The notes under the pieces were generated by a model. That model ran no database searches. It saw nothing but the letters and a program-made list of their open reading frames with translations, and had not been told where the DNA came from. From contig NZ_JAAOZT010000009.1 of assembly GCF_011947285.1 (NCBI RefSeq), positions 124,001 to 188,000 of the forward strand: a stretch of DNA of 64,000 bases, given 5' to 3'. How positions within the stretch are numbered: position 1 is the stretch's first letter; each line of letters starts with the position of its first letter. This document shows positions 27,322-38,272 of this stretch, one piece after another. The DNA comes from Glaciimonas immobilis (GTDB lineage Bacteria; Pseudomonadota; Gammaproteobacteria; Burkholderiales; Burkholderiaceae_D). Position numbers and translations under genes: made by a program.

Positions 27322-29056
27322 TTGAGGGTGCGTCTTTCGCGCTGGATGGGTTTGATGTTTTTTACCTCCGGCGCTGCAGCACTGGTGTATCAGGTACTTT
27401 TTGCCAAAGAACTAACCCTGGTGTTCGGCAGCACTGCCGCGGCGGCATTTACGGTGTTGGCAACTTTTCTGGGCGGCATGGCGATTGGATCGTTGATCGG
27501 CGGCACCGTTGCCGCACGCGTGACGCGGCCGGTTTTTGTGTAAGCGATGGTGGAGTTGGCAATCGGGGCATATTGCGTCGCAACGCCGACGCTTTTTACA
27601 TTGATTCAATCGGTGTATGTAACGCTTGCAGCCAATCTGTCACCAGCTGCACCGGGTTTGCTGGTGCTACGCGTGGCACTAGGAGCCAGCGTATTGCTAG
27701 TCCCGACTATATTAATGGGCATTACGCTGCCGTTGATAGCCCAGGCGCTAAATCCATTCAGTGATCGTTTAGGCAAGGCTATCGCATGGCTGTACGCCTG
27801 CAATACGGGCGGCGCAGCGTTAGGTGCCTTAGTAACCAGTTATTTGGCTTCGTTTTATTGCCATGGATAGGCGGTCTGGCGGCGAGCAAGATCGTGGCCG
27901 GATGCGCATTATTCATCGCGGCGACGGTTATCGCGTCCGTTGCCTCCCGCGCGACCCGCTGGCGTCTGGGCGCAGGGTTGGTCGTTAGCGCAGCATGTGT
28001 AATTTTCAGCCCTAAGCAGCCGGATTACGACACCCTGAGCAAAGGCGCGAGTGTGTACTTCAAGGCCCAAAACTGGGGCACCGTGATTGATCATGCTGAA
28101 AGCATTGATGGCGGTCTCACCATGGTAACGCGTAGAGAAAACCAGAATGGCGTCGTGACCACGCTCTTGACCAACGGAAAATTTCAGGGAAACGATGCCA
28201 AAAATGGCGAAGTGCAGGCGCAGATTGGCTTTGCCGCATTGCCGCTATTGCACCAAAATATCCGAGAAAATGCCCTTGTTATCGGTTACGGCACGGGTGC
28301 TACCAGTCGGGTTTTACATGATGCAGGATTTGCGCATATCGATATCGCCGAACTCAGCCGCGATGTCGTGGCAATGGCCAATACCTATTTCTCGGATATC
28401 AATGACGGTGTGTCCCATCTGCCGCGTGTGCAGACCCACATCACCGATGGCCGCAACCTGTTACTGCTGACGCCGAGGAAGTATGACTTGATCAGTATTG
28501 AGATTACGTCCATCTGGTTCGCCGGTGCGGCATCGCTCTACAATCAGGAGTTCTACCAACTGGCACGATCAAGATTACAGCCCACGGCGTATTGCAGCAA
28601 TGGGTTCAGATGCATCACATGGCGACCTCCGATTTGTTAACCATTATTGCCACACTCCGTGCCGAATTTGCTTATGTGTCGTTATACGTCGTGGGCGGGC
28701 AGGGCATCTTGATCGCCACCAACGATGCGGCACGGGCGCACGCCTCGCCCGCGCTCATGTCTGCACTCGACACATCGGTAGACATGCAGGCGGTGCACGC
28801 GTTAGCTGGGCGAAATTTTACCGAGATCGCCGCTGACCTGTTGTTGTCGCCAGCGCAAATAGACCGGTTGTTGCAACGTTTTGGCGCTAATGGTCGGCAA
28901 TGGATTTCTACCGATAACAACTTGAAGCTGGAGTACAACACGCCAAAGGCCAATGCCAATTCGCAGGATCGATCCTCGGAAATTAATCTCAAGGTTTTGC
29001 GTGCGGCGCAAAAAGAGGGATCGATTAATGTCGAACAATCAGCGCAGAACGACTGA
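27322..29056 (+). pseudogene. Decayed fused membrane/spermidine-synthase-like gene
   Basis: Pieces of one protein appear in three frames. N-terminal membrane part GLMFFTSGAAALVYQVLFAK is interrupted by TAA at 27541-27543; the same frame continues as MVELAIGAYC and ILMGITLPLIAQALNPFSD. A frameshift near 27850 leads to LLPWIGGLAASKI and the spermidine-synthase-like domain with SAM-binding VIGYGTGATSRVLHDAGF and ITDGRNLLLLTPRKYD. A second frameshift near 28580 leads to the C-terminal part ending at 29056. Intact homologues (fused MFS/spermidine synthase) have an N-terminal membrane domain and a C-terminal aminopropyltransferase-like domain. With one nonsense codon and two frameshifts it should not be functional. 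Confidence 0.85.
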
Positions 29057-29302
29057 AAAGGAAGGAATTAACGCGAGGGGACAAGGACAGAAGGACCAAC
29101 AACGCATCCGCGCAACGGGTTAAAAATCACCTGCTGACTCATGCTCCGGTTCCCCGCCTTGCTGCCGCCGATTTTGGCTGATTACTTTTACAAAGCAGGT
29201 TAAAGCGCGCTTTGCATCAAATATTCTAAAAAATAGCAACATCACTCCCGAATTTCGAGAATTATATTTTGCAGTATGAGAAATATGGTGAATGATTAGC
29301 GC

Positions 29303-30085
29303 ATGAACGAGAAATCAACTGAAGCACCTGAGAATTCCCTTCCCGCGGTCGACCTGAAAGCAACGCCCAATAGTGAGCGCCCATTGTTGGTGCTCTCAGT
29401 CATCGCGCGGCACGGAAAGCCGATAACGGCAAAAGAGCTGAAAGAGGCGACAAATTTACCTCAAAGTACGCTTTACCGACTTTTGCTCCCCTTAAAAAAA
29501 TGGGGACTGGTACAGGAACAGGACAACCGATATGCGCCCGGTCCACTCAGCGTGCAACTCGCGTGGGGCTTTGATCACACCTCTTATCTCGTCACCAATG
29601 CACGTGCCGAAATGGAGAGACTGGTGACGCGATGTGGCGAAAGCGTGGGATTAATGGTCGCCGTTAACAATCGGGTGATGTGTCTGGATATGGTAGAAAG
29701 CCAGCAACCCCTGCGCTGTTCATTTTCTAAAGGACGCTCCCAACCGTTATTGCGCGGTGCTTCCGCAAAAGCGCTGCTGGCGCATTTGCCTCAGCCAATC
29801 GCTGATGGTGTGATTGCCGCTCAGCTATCCGCGCAGCCCAAGGAAGCGCAGCGCCTGCACGATGAATTATCGAGGATACGCATGCAAGGATATGCCGTAA
29901 GTGAAGGTGAGGTCGATCTGGGAGTGTGGGGTATCAGCGCACCCATTTTCAGCAAATCGGACCACATGGTCGGCGCTATTACATTGATGTCACCGGCCGT
30001 TAGAGCAGAGGATCGCCAACCGGAATTGGTCGACTCGACGGTGCAGGCTGCGATCGCCATTAGTGAACGCTTGAAATTATATTGA
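29303..30085 (+). CDS. IclR family transcriptional regulator
   Basis: 260 residues. The N-terminal winged HTH (about 28-85; KPITAKELKEATNLPQSTLY) is followed by the IclR effector domain (VGLMVAVNNRVMCLDMVES, GASAKALLAHLP, GYAVSEGEVDLGVWGISAPIF). IclR proteins respond to small acids or amino-acid breakdown products. The gene ends 23 bp before the binding-protein gene of an amino-acid ABC transporter that runs in the same direction, so it probably controls, and is co-transcribed with, that operon. Confidence 0.9.
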   Translation: MNEKSTEAPENSLPAVDLKATPNSERPLLVLSVIARHGKPITAKELKEATNLPQSTLYRLLLPLKKWGLVQEQDNRYAPGPLSVQLAWGFDHTSYLVTNARAEMERLVTRCGESVGLMVAVNNRVMCLDMVESQQPLRCSFSKGRSQPLLRGASAKALLAHLPQPIADGVIAAQLSAQPKEAQRLHDELSRIRMQGYAVSEGEVDLGVWGISAPIFSKSDHMVGAITLMSPAVRAEDRQPELVDSTVQAAIAISERLKLY

Positions 30086-30108
30086 ACAATATTTTCAGAG
30101 GAGAGAAA

Positions 30109-30858
30109 ATGCATCATCGCCGTCTTTTTATCGGGCTATTGGTTGCAGTGAGTTGTGCCTTACCGATGCTGGCTAACGCTCAATCTGCCGATGTCATTCG
30201 GGTAGTCACCGATTCGACTTTCCCTCCTTTCGAATTTTTTAAGGACGGAAAAAGAACCGGGTTCGACATCGAATTGATGGAGACGCTAGGTAAAATAATG
30301 GGCAAAAAAATCGAATGGACCGACATCGATTTTAAAGGCTTGATTCCGGGGCTGATATCGAAACGGTTCGACGCGGCAGCCTCGGCGATTTATATCACCG
30401 ATGAACGACGCAAAGTCGTCGATCTGACCGATCCGTATTATCCGGGCGGTCTGGTCATGGTGGTGAAAAGCAGTGATGCCAGCATCCAGAAAGCCGACGA
30501 TATGAAAGGCAAGAAAGTGGCGGTCCAGGTCGGTACCAAATCGGTGAATTATCTCAAAGATTATTACCCGCAAATTCAGCGTGTAGAGGTCGAAAAAAAT
30601 CAGGAAATGTTTAACCTGGTAGAAATCGGTCGCGCCGACGCGGCGGTGACGGGCAAGCCAGCCGCGCTTGAATATGTCAAAGTGCGGCCGACCCTGAAAG
30701 TAATCGCCAAGCCAGTCAGCGTCGAGTTATACGGTTTCGCGGTCCGCAAGGACATGCCCGAACTCACGCTGGCGTTGAATGCCGCATTGCAGAAGTCGAA
30801 GCTTGATGGCAGCTATGACAAACTGGTCAAAAAATGGCTCGATTCTTCTGCAAGATAA
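30109..30858 (+). CDS. Amino-acid ABC transporter substrate-binding protein
   Basis: 249 residues from ATG 30109 (GAGGAGAGAAA upstream), with a Sec signal peptide cleaved near ANAQS. Family-3 solute-binding protein: DSTFPPFEFFKDGKRTGFDI, SAIYITDERRKVVDLTDPYY and VAVQVGTKSVNYLKDYYP. Binds a polar or basic amino acid in the periplasm. The partners HutG and HutD downstream suggest histidine, a histidine derivative or arginine as ligand; this is inference from context. Confidence 0.9.
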   Translation: MHHRRLFIGLLVAVSCALPMLANAQSADVIRVVTDSTFPPFEFFKDGKRTGFDIELMETLGKIMGKKIEWTDIDFKGLIPGLISKRFDAAASAIYITDERRKVVDLTDPYYPGGLVMVVKSSDASIQKADDMKGKKVAVQVGTKSVNYLKDYYPQIQRVEVEKNQEMFNLVEIGRADAAVTGKPAALEYVKVRPTLKVIAKPVSVELYGFAVRKDMPELTLALNAALQKSKLDGSYDKLVKKWLDSSAR

Positions 30859-30914
30859 CGTAAACAATCGTATTTAATATGCAAAAAAAATGATGCCGAA
30901 TCAGGAGAAATACG

Positions 30915-31580
30915 TTGAGTCTTGACTTTGTACCTGTCCTCCAGGGATGGCCTGATCTGGCGCGTGGCGCGCTTATTACTGTCGAAATCACGGCAGTGTC
31001 ACTGCTCATGGGATGCGTGCTTGGGTTATTGGTTGGGATGGGCCGACTTAACCCAAAAAAGCGCGTCCGTTACGGACTCTGTACGACCTACGTCACCGTT
31101 ATTCGGGGGACGCCTTTGCTCGTGCAATTGTTCTTGCTGTTTTTTGGATTACCCGAACTCAACATCTTGTTACCCGCCTTTGTCTGCGGCATTTTGGGTC
31201 TGGGGATTTACTCCGGCGCGTATATTTCCGAAATTGTTCGCGGAGCGATTCAGTCGATTGAAAAGGGTCAGATGGAAGCCGCACGTTCGCTCGGCATGTC
31301 CTACGGGGCGGCCATGCGCACGATTATTTTGCCGCAAGCCATCGTGCGCATGATTCCACCTTTAGGTAATGAATTCATCGCATTGATTAAAAACTCTGCG
31401 CTGGTGTCGTTGTTGACCATCGCCGACCTGATGCACGAAGGCCAAAAAATTATCAGCATTTCGTATCGCTCGCTGGAAGTTTATCTGGCTATCGCTGTGG
31501 TGTATCTGGTGCTGACCAGCCTTACAAGCATGGCGTTGCAAAAAATTGAACGTCACTTGCGGGCCGGAGGAGCAGTCTAA
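30915..31580 (+). CDS. Amino-acid ABC transporter permease
   Basis: 221 residues, HisM/GlnP-type. Starts at TTG with AGGAGA six bases upstream; the first residues ([19 protein letters not shown]) match the family start. Five or so membrane segments; the EAA loop [20 protein letters not shown] that docks to the ATPase lies near residue 120. The stop codon overlaps the ATPase start by one base (TAATG). Confidence 0.93.
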   Translation: MSLDFVPVLQGWPDLARGALITVEITAVSLLMGCVLGLLVGMGRLNPKKRVRYGLCTTYVTVIRGTPLLVQLFLLFFGLPELNILLPAFVCGILGLGIYSGAYISEIVRGAIQSIEKGQMEAARSLGMSYGAAMRTIILPQAIVRMIPPLGNEFIALIKNSALVSLLTIADLMHEGQKIISISYRSLEVYLAIAVVYLVLTSLTSMALQKIERHLRAGGAV

Positions 31581-32353
31581 TGAAATCCATCATTAAATTA
31601 AATGATTTGGGCAAATCGTTCTCAGGTAATCGCGTTTTGCATGGCATTAATCTGGAGGTAAATCCATCAGAGGTGGTTGTCATCATCGGTCCCAGCGGCT
31701 CTGGTAAAAGCACCTTGCTGCGTTGCTGCAACGGTTTGGAAGTGGCAGAAGAAGGCAATATCGAAATCTGTGGCAAACCGCTTCTGACCAATGGGACCAT
31801 GCTTGCGGATCACGAATTAAATCATCTCCGCGAACAGGTCGGCATGGTGTTTCAATCGTTTAATCTGTTCCCGCATTTATCGGTATTGGGCAACGTAACG
31901 GTCGGGCCACGCAAGATCCAAGGCGTGGATAAAGACAGCGCCGAATCTTTCGCCCGCGAGTTGCTGGCGAAAGTAGGGCTGGCGCACAAAGCAGACGCCA
32001 TGCCCGCGACGCTTTCGGGCGGACAAAAGCAGCGGGTGGCGATTGCGCGTGCGTTGGCGATGAAGCCGCAAGTCATGTTGTTTGATGAGCCGACTTCTGC
32101 GCTCGACCCCGAACTGGTCGGCGAAGTGCTGCAGGTAATGAAAGCGCTTGCTACCGAAGGTATGACCATGCTGGTAGTAACGCATGAAATGGGGTTTGCC
32201 CGTGAAGTTGCGGATGTCGTCGTCGTCATGGATCACGGTCGCATCGTTGAATCCGGCCCTCCCGATCAAATCTTCGTCAATCCGCGTGAGGCCCGCACGC
32301 GCAGCTTCTTACAGGCGGTGCTGTCGCGCAATCAACAAAGTAACGGGGCATGA
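31580..32353 (+). CDS. Amino-acid ABC transporter ATP-binding protein
   Basis: 257 residues, GlnQ/HisP-type. Walker [10 protein letters not shown] near residue 36, Q-loop [10 protein letters not shown] near 90, signature [15 protein letters not shown] near 140, Walker [13 protein letters not shown] near 160 and switch histidine in VVTHEMGF near 200. Linked to the permease by a TAATG overlap and to hutG by a 4-base overlap (ATGA), so the four genes from the permease to HutD are translationally coupled. Confidence 0.95.
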   Translation: MKSIIKLNDLGKSFSGNRVLHGINLEVNPSEVVVIIGPSGSGKSTLLRCCNGLEVAEEGNIEICGKPLLTNGTMLADHELNHLREQVGMVFQSFNLFPHLSVLGNVTVGPRKIQGVDKDSAESFARELLAKVGLAHKADAMPATLSGGQKQRVAIARALAMKPQVMLFDEPTSALDPELVGEVLQVMKALATEGMTMLVVTHEMGFAREVADVVVVMDHGRIVESGPPDQIFVNPREARTRSFLQAVLSRNQQSNGA

Positions 32354-33285
32354 TGGATCTCTCTATGTGGACTGGTCGGCAAGATGTTGACAGTGCCGGC
32401 GATACGCGCCGTCTGCACCAAGTGGTATTACCGTTCGATGCAGCGTCGCCGGGATGTCCGACGTTAATCGGGTTTGCCAGCGACGAAGGCGTGCGCCGTA
32501 ATCATGGCCGCGTCGGCGCAGCGGAAGGGCCGGACGCGATCCGCCGCATGCTAGCGAATCTGCCCGCACATTCTATCTGGCGCTTGTACGACGCTGGAAA
32601 TATCACTTGTACCGATGGCGCACTGGAGCAAGCGCAGCTGCGACTGGCAGAACGCGTCAAGCAAGTCCTCTCGCAACAGGCGTTCCCCATGGTGTTAGGC
32701 GGCGGCCATGAGGTCGCTTACGGCACCTTTCTCGGCATCGCGGGCCACTTGGGCGAGGCGATACGAACGGGGCAACTGCTGATTATTAATTTTGATGCGC
32801 ATTTTGATTTGAGAGAAGCCGATCAGGGCAGTTCGGGTACGCCGTTTAAACAAATTGCTGAATGGTGTCATCAGGCCGGTATCAAGTTTAATTATCTCTG
32901 CTATGGCATTAGTCAATTAGGCAATACGCCTGCCCTCTTTGCGCGCGCAGAAGAACTCGGCGTGCACTTTAAACTGGATAGTGAAATCGCGCTTGGCAAC
33001 ATGGTTGAGATTGAGCGCGAGTTGGTAGAGCATCTGGCAACGGTGAGTAACGTTTATCTGACGATTGATTTAGACGTATTACCTGCCGAAAAGGCACCTG
33101 GCGTTTCCGCACCGGCGGCTTGCGGCATGCAATTAGAAAAGGTCGAACGCCTGATTCAGGTGATCAGAGATTCAGGAAAATTGATTGCCGCCGATATTGC
33201 AGAATGTAATCCAACCTATGATCGCGATGGCCTCACCGCAAAGGTGGCCGCGCGTCTGGTGCACACGATACTGCAAACCAGTTGA
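32350..33285 (+). CDS. hutG: Formimidoylglutamase/arginase family hydrolase (HutG)
   Basis: 311 residues of the ureohydrolase family. Manganese ligands are visible in [11 protein letters not shown] (histidine near 119), [10 protein letters not shown] (near 145) and [10 protein letters not shown] (near 240). HutG splits N-formimidoylglutamate to glutamate and formamide in histidine breakdown. The HutG-type motif [20 protein letters not shown] near residue 43 favours it over arginase or agmatinase. HutD follows immediately, which supports this. hutH, hutU and hutI are not in the window. Two ATG codons are possible starts (32350, 32353). Confidence 0.88.
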   Translation: MMDLSMWTGRQDVDSAGDTRRLHQVVLPFDAASPGCPTLIGFASDEGVRRNHGRVGAAEGPDAIRRMLANLPAHSIWRLYDAGNITCTDGALEQAQLRLAERVKQVLSQQAFPMVLGGGHEVAYGTFLGIAGHLGEAIRTGQLLIINFDAHFDLREADQGSSGTPFKQIAEWCHQAGIKFNYLCYGISQLGNTPALFARAEELGVHFKLDSEIALGNMVEIERELVEHLATVSNVYLTIDLDVLPAEKAPGVSAPAACGMQLEKVERLIQVIRDSGKLIAADIAECNPTYDRDGLTAKVAARLVHTILQTS

Positions 33286-33959
33286 AATTTACATTGTTGC
33301 CTGATGTGTATTCTCGACCTTGGTCATTTTCATCGTCACCGTCATTGCGATTGGTTGGCGATAGCGACAACAAGACAAGATCCCCTCGCGTGATCCGAAA
33401 GTCAGCGCAGACGATAATGCGCTGGAAGAATGGCGGCGGCGTTACGCGGGAGGTTATTCGGTTTCCGCCGGATAGCAATCTTGATGACTTCGCATGGCGT
33501 ATCAGCGTCGCCACCGTCAGAAATGCCGGCCGGTTTTCGACTTTCTCCGGCGTGGACCGGTCGCTGGCCCTGATCGAAGGCGGAGGGCTTTTGATCCGTC
33601 ATAAGGATCGGCACTTCACCTTGACACCATCGATACCAGTGTTCGCATTTGCCGGTGAAGAACCGGTGGATTCGTTCCTGATCGCCGGACCTGTCACTGA
33701 TTTTAACGTGATGACTCGACGACGCCAGTACGCGCATACAGTCAATCGTGTTGCGATTACCGGCGCGTTGCGCATTCCGCATTCCGGTCATACCTGCGTT
33801 GTGATGGTAGTCCGAGGCTTACCCTGCATCATGCTTCCGAATTTAACGCTCGCACGATTGGTCCCCGGCGACGCTGTCATGATAGCGTGCCTCGATCAGC
33901 AACTGACGCTTTACGCGATCGAGGCAGAAGTCATGGAGGTCCATATATTTGACGCCTGA
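33282..33959 (+). CDS. hutD: HutD family protein
   Basis: 225 residues if the TTG at 33282, overlapping the hutG stop, is used. The family core starts with RVIRKSAQTIMRWKNGGGVTREV; a GTG at 33390 directly before it would give 189 residues, closer to the usual size, so the 36-residue leader is doubtful. HutD is a cupin-like protein that accompanies histidine-utilisation genes and may bind formylglutamate as a governor of hut expression. FDWRI-like FAWRISVATV and FSTFSGVDRSLALIEG are conserved. Confidence 0.82.
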   Translation: MKFTLLPDVYSRPWSFSSSPSLRLVGDSDNKTRSPRVIRKSAQTIMRWKNGGGVTREVIRFPPDSNLDDFAWRISVATVRNAGRFSTFSGVDRSLALIEGGGLLIRHKDRHFTLTPSIPVFAFAGEEPVDSFLIAGPVTDFNVMTRRRQYAHTVNRVAITGALRIPHSGHTCVVMVVRGLPCIMLPNLTLARLVPGDAVMIACLDQQLTLYAIEAEVMEVHIFDA

Positions 33960-33999
33960 CGCCTGTCCCGCTACGCGGCATCATCATTTAAAAAGTTGA

Positions 34000-35397
34000 T
34001 TATTTTCCGATACAAAACCGGGAAAATATCACACCTAGCAAGTCATCCGGCGTAAACACCCCTGTGATGCTATTCAACTTATCCTGCGCCAACCGTAACT
34101 CTTCCGCAAATAAATCCAGCGACTGATCACTGACTGTATTGTCCAAAGTGGCGTGCTCGGCAGCGTACTGTAAGTGCTCACGGGCTGCTTTAAGGGCGAT
34201 CAGGTGGCGTTCGCGTGCCAGGTAGCGGGATTCACCGGTTTGCTGCCAGCCAGCGATGCGCAGTAGCTCAGTGCGCAGCAAATCTATGCCGAGATTATCG
34301 GTCGCCGAGATGTAGATGTGGGTCGCGTCGCCCATCAGGTCTACCGAGGGTCGGTGTCCGGATTCGTCGATTTTGTTCCATATGGCAATAACTGGGACGT
34401 TGTGGGGGAAGCGGGCGGCGATCTTTTCGTCTGCCAGCGCAGGACCATGATTGGCGTCCAGCATATGTAAAATCACATCCGCTTTTGCGACTGCCGCCCA
34501 GGTGCGCTCGATGCCGATGCGCTCGACTTCGTCGTTGGCGTCCTCGGCGTCCCGGATGCCGGCGGTATCGATAATATTGAGCGGTATACCTTCAAGTTGG
34601 ATGGTTTCAGTTACCTTGTCGCGCGTGGTGCCGGCGATGGGCGTCACGATTGCTACATCCGATCCTGCCAATGCATTTAGTAGCGACGACTTGCCAACAT
34701 TCGGTTGTCCGGCCAGGACAATATTGAGGCCGTCGCGCAGCAATGCACCTTGCGCCGCCTGACTAAAAACGTTATCCAGCGTGCTGCGGATTCTTTCCAG
34801 TTGACCGCGTGCGTCGGACTTTTCCAGAAAGTCGATTTCTTCCTCCGGGAAGTCGAGCGTCGCCTCCACCAGCATGCGCAAGTTAATGACTTGCTCGACC
34901 AGACTATGGATGACCTTGGAGAACGCGCCAGAGAGCGACTCGGACGCCGATTTAGCCGCAGCTTCGGTGGATGCCTCGATCAGATCGGCGACTGCTTCTG
35001 CCTGCGCCAGGTCCAGCTTATCGTTGAGGAAGGCACGCTGGGTGAACTCGCCCGGTTCTGCCAGGCGCAGCGAAATATCGTGACCGGCTTCCAGACAACG
35101 CGTCAGCAGCATTTGCAACACAACCGGACCGCCGTGACCTTGCAACTCCAGTACGTCTTCACCAGTGTACGAGTGCGGCCCCTTGAAATAGATCGCGAGG
35201 CCTTGGTCAATCAGACCGCCGTCAGCATTTTTGAAGGGCAAGTAAGTGGCGTGGCGCGGAACCAATGCGGCTTCATTGAGACCGCATACCGCTTGAATAA
35301 CCGGGCCAAGATTTTTGCCCGAAATACGGACGACGCCTATGCCACCGCGGCCGGGCGCGGTAGCAATTGCAGCGATGGGGGAGGAATCAAATGACAT
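34000..35397 (-). CDS. mnmE: tRNA modification GTPase MnmE
   Basis: 465 residues, with MnmG needed for the 5-carboxymethylaminomethyl modification of U34 in tRNAs. N-terminal folate-binding domain ([20 protein letters not shown]), central helical region, an inserted G domain with G1 [12 protein letters not shown] near residue 228, G3 DTAGIRD near 275 and G4 NKID near 340, and the C-terminal catalytic FCIGK motif. Its place after yidC in rpmH-rnpA-yidD-yidC-mnmE is conserved. Confidence 0.97.
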   Translation of the reverse strand: MSFDSSPIAAIATAPGRGGIGVVRISGKNLGPVIQAVCGLNEAALVPRHATYLPFKNADGGLIDQGLAIYFKGPHSYTGEDVLELQGHGGPVVLQMLLTRCLEAGHDISLRLAEPGEFTQRAFLNDKLDLAQAEAVADLIEASTEAAAKSASESLSGAFSKVIHSLVEQVINLRMLVEATLDFPEEEIDFLEKSDARGQLERIRSTLDNVFSQAAQGALLRDGLNIVLAGQPNVGKSSLLNALAGSDVAIVTPIAGTTRDKVTETIQLEGIPLNIIDTAGIRDAEDANDEVERIGIERTWAAVAKADVILHMLDANHGPALADEKIAARFPHNVPVIAIWNKIDESGHRPSVDLMGDATHIYISATDNLGIDLLRTELLRIAGWQQTGESRYLARERHLIALKAAREHLQYAAEHATLDNTVSDQSLDLFAEELRLAQDKLNSITGVFTPDDLLGVIFSRFCIGK

Positions 35398-35455
35398 TTA
35401 AGGATTTTACGTTTGATAGTTGATCAATTGCACGCAATAGTACATTTATGGAAAC

Positions 35456-35490
35456 AAAAAAGCCCGTGAATCAAGATCCACGGGCTTTTT
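35456..35490 (-). terminator. Terminator between yidC and mnmE
   Basis: AGCCCGTG (35461-35468) pairs with CACGGGCT (35479-35486). On the minus strand the stem is followed by TTTTTGTTTC, so it ends the rpmH-rnpA-yidD-yidC transcript; mnmE would need its own promoter just after it. A T-run also follows on the plus strand. Confidence 0.88.
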
Positions 35491-35528
35491 TACGACAGTC
35501 AGCAAATAGTTACTGTTAACTTTTACAG

Positions 35529-37232
35529 TTAGCTTTTGCTTTCCATGTTTTTAGTAATCACCCACTGCTGCGCGATAGATAGCACGTTGTTGGTGATCCA
35601 GTACAGGACCAGACCAGACGGGAAAAAGAAGAACATGACCGAGAAAATCAATGGCATGAACATCATGACCTTGGCTTGCATTGGATCAGGCGGTTTCGGA
35701 TTCAGTTTGGTTTGGATGAACATAGAAATGGCCATCACAACCGGCAAAATGTAAAACGGATCAGGTGCTGCCAAATCATGGATCCAGCCTAGCCACGGCG
35801 CGTTACGCATTTCGACGCTGGCCAGCAAGACCCAATACAGTGAAATGAAGACCGGAATCTGAATCACGATAGGAAGACAACCGCCGAGAGGATTAATTTT
35901 TTCGGTTTTGTACAACTGCATCATTTCTTGATTCATTTTCTGCGGCTCGCCTTTATGACGCTCGCGAATCGCTGTCATTTTAGGCGTTACCTTCTTCATT
36001 TTTGCCATGCTGCGATAGCTCGCTGCCGACAAGGGGAAGAACAACAACTTGATCATGATCGTCAGCGCGATGATGGTCCAGCCCCAGTTACCAAGGACTT
36101 TATGGATTTTTGTCATTAACCAAAAGATCGGTTTGGCAATGATAGTTAACCAGCCATAGTCTTTTACCAGCTCAAGACCGGGGGCTGTTGCTTCAAGCAC
36201 TGCCGACTCTTCAGGACCGGAAAACAGCCGGGAGTCCATCGTCACACTGGCGCCGGGAGCGATCGTACCTAAAGGCAGAACATTGCCGATGGCGTACAAA
36301 TTGGTCGCCACTTTCTTGGTGAAAATTTCACGCGGTGCATTGTCCTGAGGAATAAACGCCGAGACGAAATAATGCTGCATGATCGCGAACCAGCCGTCGT
36401 TGGATTTGGTAGCGTGGTCTGCTTTGTTCTCTTCGATTTTCTCGAAAGCAAACTTCTGGAACTTGTTCGCTTCGGTAAATACTGCCGCACCGGTGAAGGT
36501 GTTGACGAAGCGCTGTTCGCCTTCTGGCTTGTTGCCGTCACGTACCAGTTGCAGATAGAGCGACGGTGTGACGGGCGCGGTGCCTTCGTTCGTGACCGTG
36601 TGTTTGACGTCAATCGCATAGTCGCCGCGTTTGAACGTGAAAGTCTTGGTCAGTTTGACGCCGCCCTGAGTTGACTCCAGCACCAGTTGAACCTGGTTGC
36701 CGTTATCCAGTGTCCGGGCCCCGGGCATAGCCACAAAGGTAGACTTATGGTTAGGGAAGTTGCCGCCGATCAGGCCGGTATCGGCTAGATAAGTGCGGGT
36801 AGGACTAGAGTCGAACAACACCAGATTTTTCGTTGGGTCAACTGTGTCGCGCTGGTTTAATAACTCCAGACGTTTTAACTGACCGCCAATTGTATCGATG
36901 TCGGCTTTGACGACATCGGTAGTGATGGTGATCGTTTCGCCTTTGGAAGCAACCGCTGTATCAACAGGTACCGCACTAGCCGGAGCTGCAGTGCCAGTGG
37001 CCCCAACCACGCCAGCAACTTGTGGTACATCGCTGCCAGTTGCACCGATAGCACCTGTATTACCTGTAGCTGAGGCAGCGCCAGAAGATCCGGCTGTACC
37101 AACAGCAGGCGCAGTCGGGTTCGCGCTTGGGAAAAACATTGACGCGTTGCCGTTATGTCGTTGCCAGTTATCCCAAAGGAATAGCAGCGACAGGGAAAAT
37201 ACAACCCACAGGACGGTACGTTTGATATCCAT
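35529..37232 (-). CDS. yidC: Membrane protein insertase YidC
   Basis: 567 residues. An N-terminal membrane segment ([17 protein letters not shown]) is followed by a low-complexity A/G/T/V-rich linker (about 30-95), then the large periplasmic beta domain and the five-segment insertase core ([34 protein letters not shown], and a C-terminal [20 protein letters not shown]). It inserts proteins with or without SecYEG, including ATP synthase Fo subunits. The linker is longer and more repetitive than in the enterobacterial protein. Confidence 0.97.
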   Translation of the reverse strand: MDIKRTVLWVVFSLSLLFLWDNWQRHNGNASMFFPSANPTAPAVGTAGSSGAASATGNTGAIGATGSDVPQVAGVVGATGTAAPASAVPVDTAVASKGETITITTDVVKADIDTIGGQLKRLELLNQRDTVDPTKNLVLFDSSPTRTYLADTGLIGGNFPNHKSTFVAMPGARTLDNGNQVQLVLESTQGGVKLTKTFTFKRGDYAIDVKHTVTNEGTAPVTPSLYLQLVRDGNKPEGEQRFVNTFTGAAVFTEANKFQKFAFEKIEENKADHATKSNDGWFAIMQHYFVSAFIPQDNAPREIFTKKVATNLYAIGNVLPLGTIAPGASVTMDSRLFSGPEESAVLEATAPGLELVKDYGWLTIIAKPIFWLMTKIHKVLGNWGWTIIALTIMIKLLFFPLSAASYRSMAKMKKVTPKMTAIRERHKGEPQKMNQEMMQLYKTEKINPLGGCLPIVIQIPVFISLYWVLLASVEMRNAPWLGWIHDLAAPDPFYILPVVMAISMFIQTKLNPKPPDPMQAKVMMFMPLIFSVMFFFFPSGLVLYWITNNVLSIAQQWVITKNMESKS

Positions 37233-37259
37233 AAGAGTAGTTCTCTATGATTCAGGAAT

Positions 37260-37541
37260 TCAGGAATGGCTGCAACCGCATGGTCGTTCAGCGGAAATTG
37301 CAGGGGGTTTTGCAGAGGAGGCAGACGGGGATGGTGGCACCGGATCAACTCCACCGGCATGCCACGGATGGCATTTTCCAAGGCGACAGACGGCCAGAAT
37401 GCTGCCCTTTAAGGCACCATGTGACCTGATCGCTTCGGCAGCATAATCGGAGCAGCTAGGATAAAAACGACAGTTCTGACCCAAAAACGGGCTTATTCCT
37501 AATTTGTAACATCGCAACAGGAACAGTAAAGTCGCTTTCAT
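37260..37541 (-). CDS. yidD: Membrane protein insertion efficiency factor YidD
   Basis: 93 residues. The family core [31 protein letters not shown] carries the three cysteines; [24 protein letters not shown] is the second conserved block. YidD supports YidC-dependent insertion. The C-terminal tail ([18 protein letters not shown]) is variable. 27 bp before yidC in the same operon. Confidence 0.95.
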   Translation of the reverse strand: MKATLLFLLRCYKLGISPFLGQNCRFYPSCSDYAAEAIRSHGALKGSILAVCRLGKCHPWHAGGVDPVPPSPSASSAKPPAISAERPCGCSHS

Positions 37542-37674
37542 GGTCGCTTCCGCATCTCTTTCGGCATCTTAATTTTGTTACTTTGGCGTTGAAGATGCGC
37601 AACACGTGCCCATCGTCCATCGTCATGGTCTATCGTCATCGCTTATCGTATTACAGCTTGCATAACACTTTGCA

Positions 37675-38088
37675 TTACACCTTCGACACGACCACTTGTG
37701 AAGCGAACAATTTGATTAGTTCGCCGCGCAGTTCTCGCTTCAGACTGGCAGTCGTGGCAGGACCTGCTTTGGTGTTTACCGGTTTTGATAAACGCACAAT
37801 GCAGTCGACGGGCGGCAAAGATGTCAGGCGAAACAATTCACGCGTAACCCGTTTGACGGTGTTACGCGTGACAGCCCGCGGTGCCAGTCGTTTTGCTGCA
37901 ACCACGCCTAATCTCGCCTTGGCATCAGGCAAAGGGTTGAGGCGCGTGTACAAAACGAAATGGGCAGTCCGATAGACTGGGCGCAAACGAAAAACGGATG
38001 AAAATTCATCCGTTTTAACGATGCGTCGGTCACGGGGAAAGCCCACTATAGAACCCGGTGAAGGGCTCTCTGAACGGTCACCTGTCAC
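37675..38088 (-). CDS. rnpA: Ribonuclease P protein component
   Basis: 137 residues; the protein cofactor that binds the 5' leader of pre-tRNA on RNase P RNA. Diagnostic: RRIVKTDEFSSVFRLRP near residue 21 and the RNR-like basic helix RLAPRAVTRNTVKRVTRELFR near 67. It lies between rpmH and yidD. A 133-bp gap to yidD is longer than in many relatives, where the genes nearly touch. The N-terminal 17 residues before the core depend on the ATG chosen. Confidence 0.95.
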   Translation of the reverse strand: MTGDRSESPSPGSIVGFPRDRRIVKTDEFSSVFRLRPVYRTAHFVLYTRLNPLPDAKARLGVVAAKRLAPRAVTRNTVKRVTRELFRLTSLPPVDCIVRLSKPVNTKAGPATTASLKRELRGELIKLFASQVVVSKV

Positions 38089-38137
38089 GCAAGCTGCGCC
38101 GAGCGTATGTATTAAGCAAATGACTTAAACAAATGAC

Positions 38138-38272
38138 TTAAGCTGCCAGACGCTTACGGCCTTTGGCGCGACGTGCGTTCAGCACAGCGCGACCGCCACG
38201 GGTTGCCATACGTGCGCGGAAGCCGTGTGTACGTTTACGACGGACGACGGATGGTTGGTAAGTACGTTTCAT
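38138..38272 (-). CDS. rpmH: 50S ribosomal protein L34
   Basis: 44 residues, exactly the family length: [18 protein letters not shown] followed by [17 protein letters not shown] and GRKRLAA. A longer frame from 38329 has no similarity in the extra part, so ATG 38272 was chosen. First gene of the rpmH-rnpA-yidD-yidC operon, divergent from dnaA. Confidence 0.97.
   Translation of the reverse strand: MKRTYQPSVVRRKRTHGFRARMATRGGRAVLNARRAKGRKRLAA

Noticed and set aside
34705-35394. 229-codon plus-strand frame antisense to mnmE
   Set aside because: Mirror frame of a strongly conserved gene; composition-driven open frame.
37542-37674. Repeated ATCGTC-like words between rnpA and yidD as a possible repeat array
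   Set aside because: Words are short and irregular; not enough structure for a repeat or CRISPR call.
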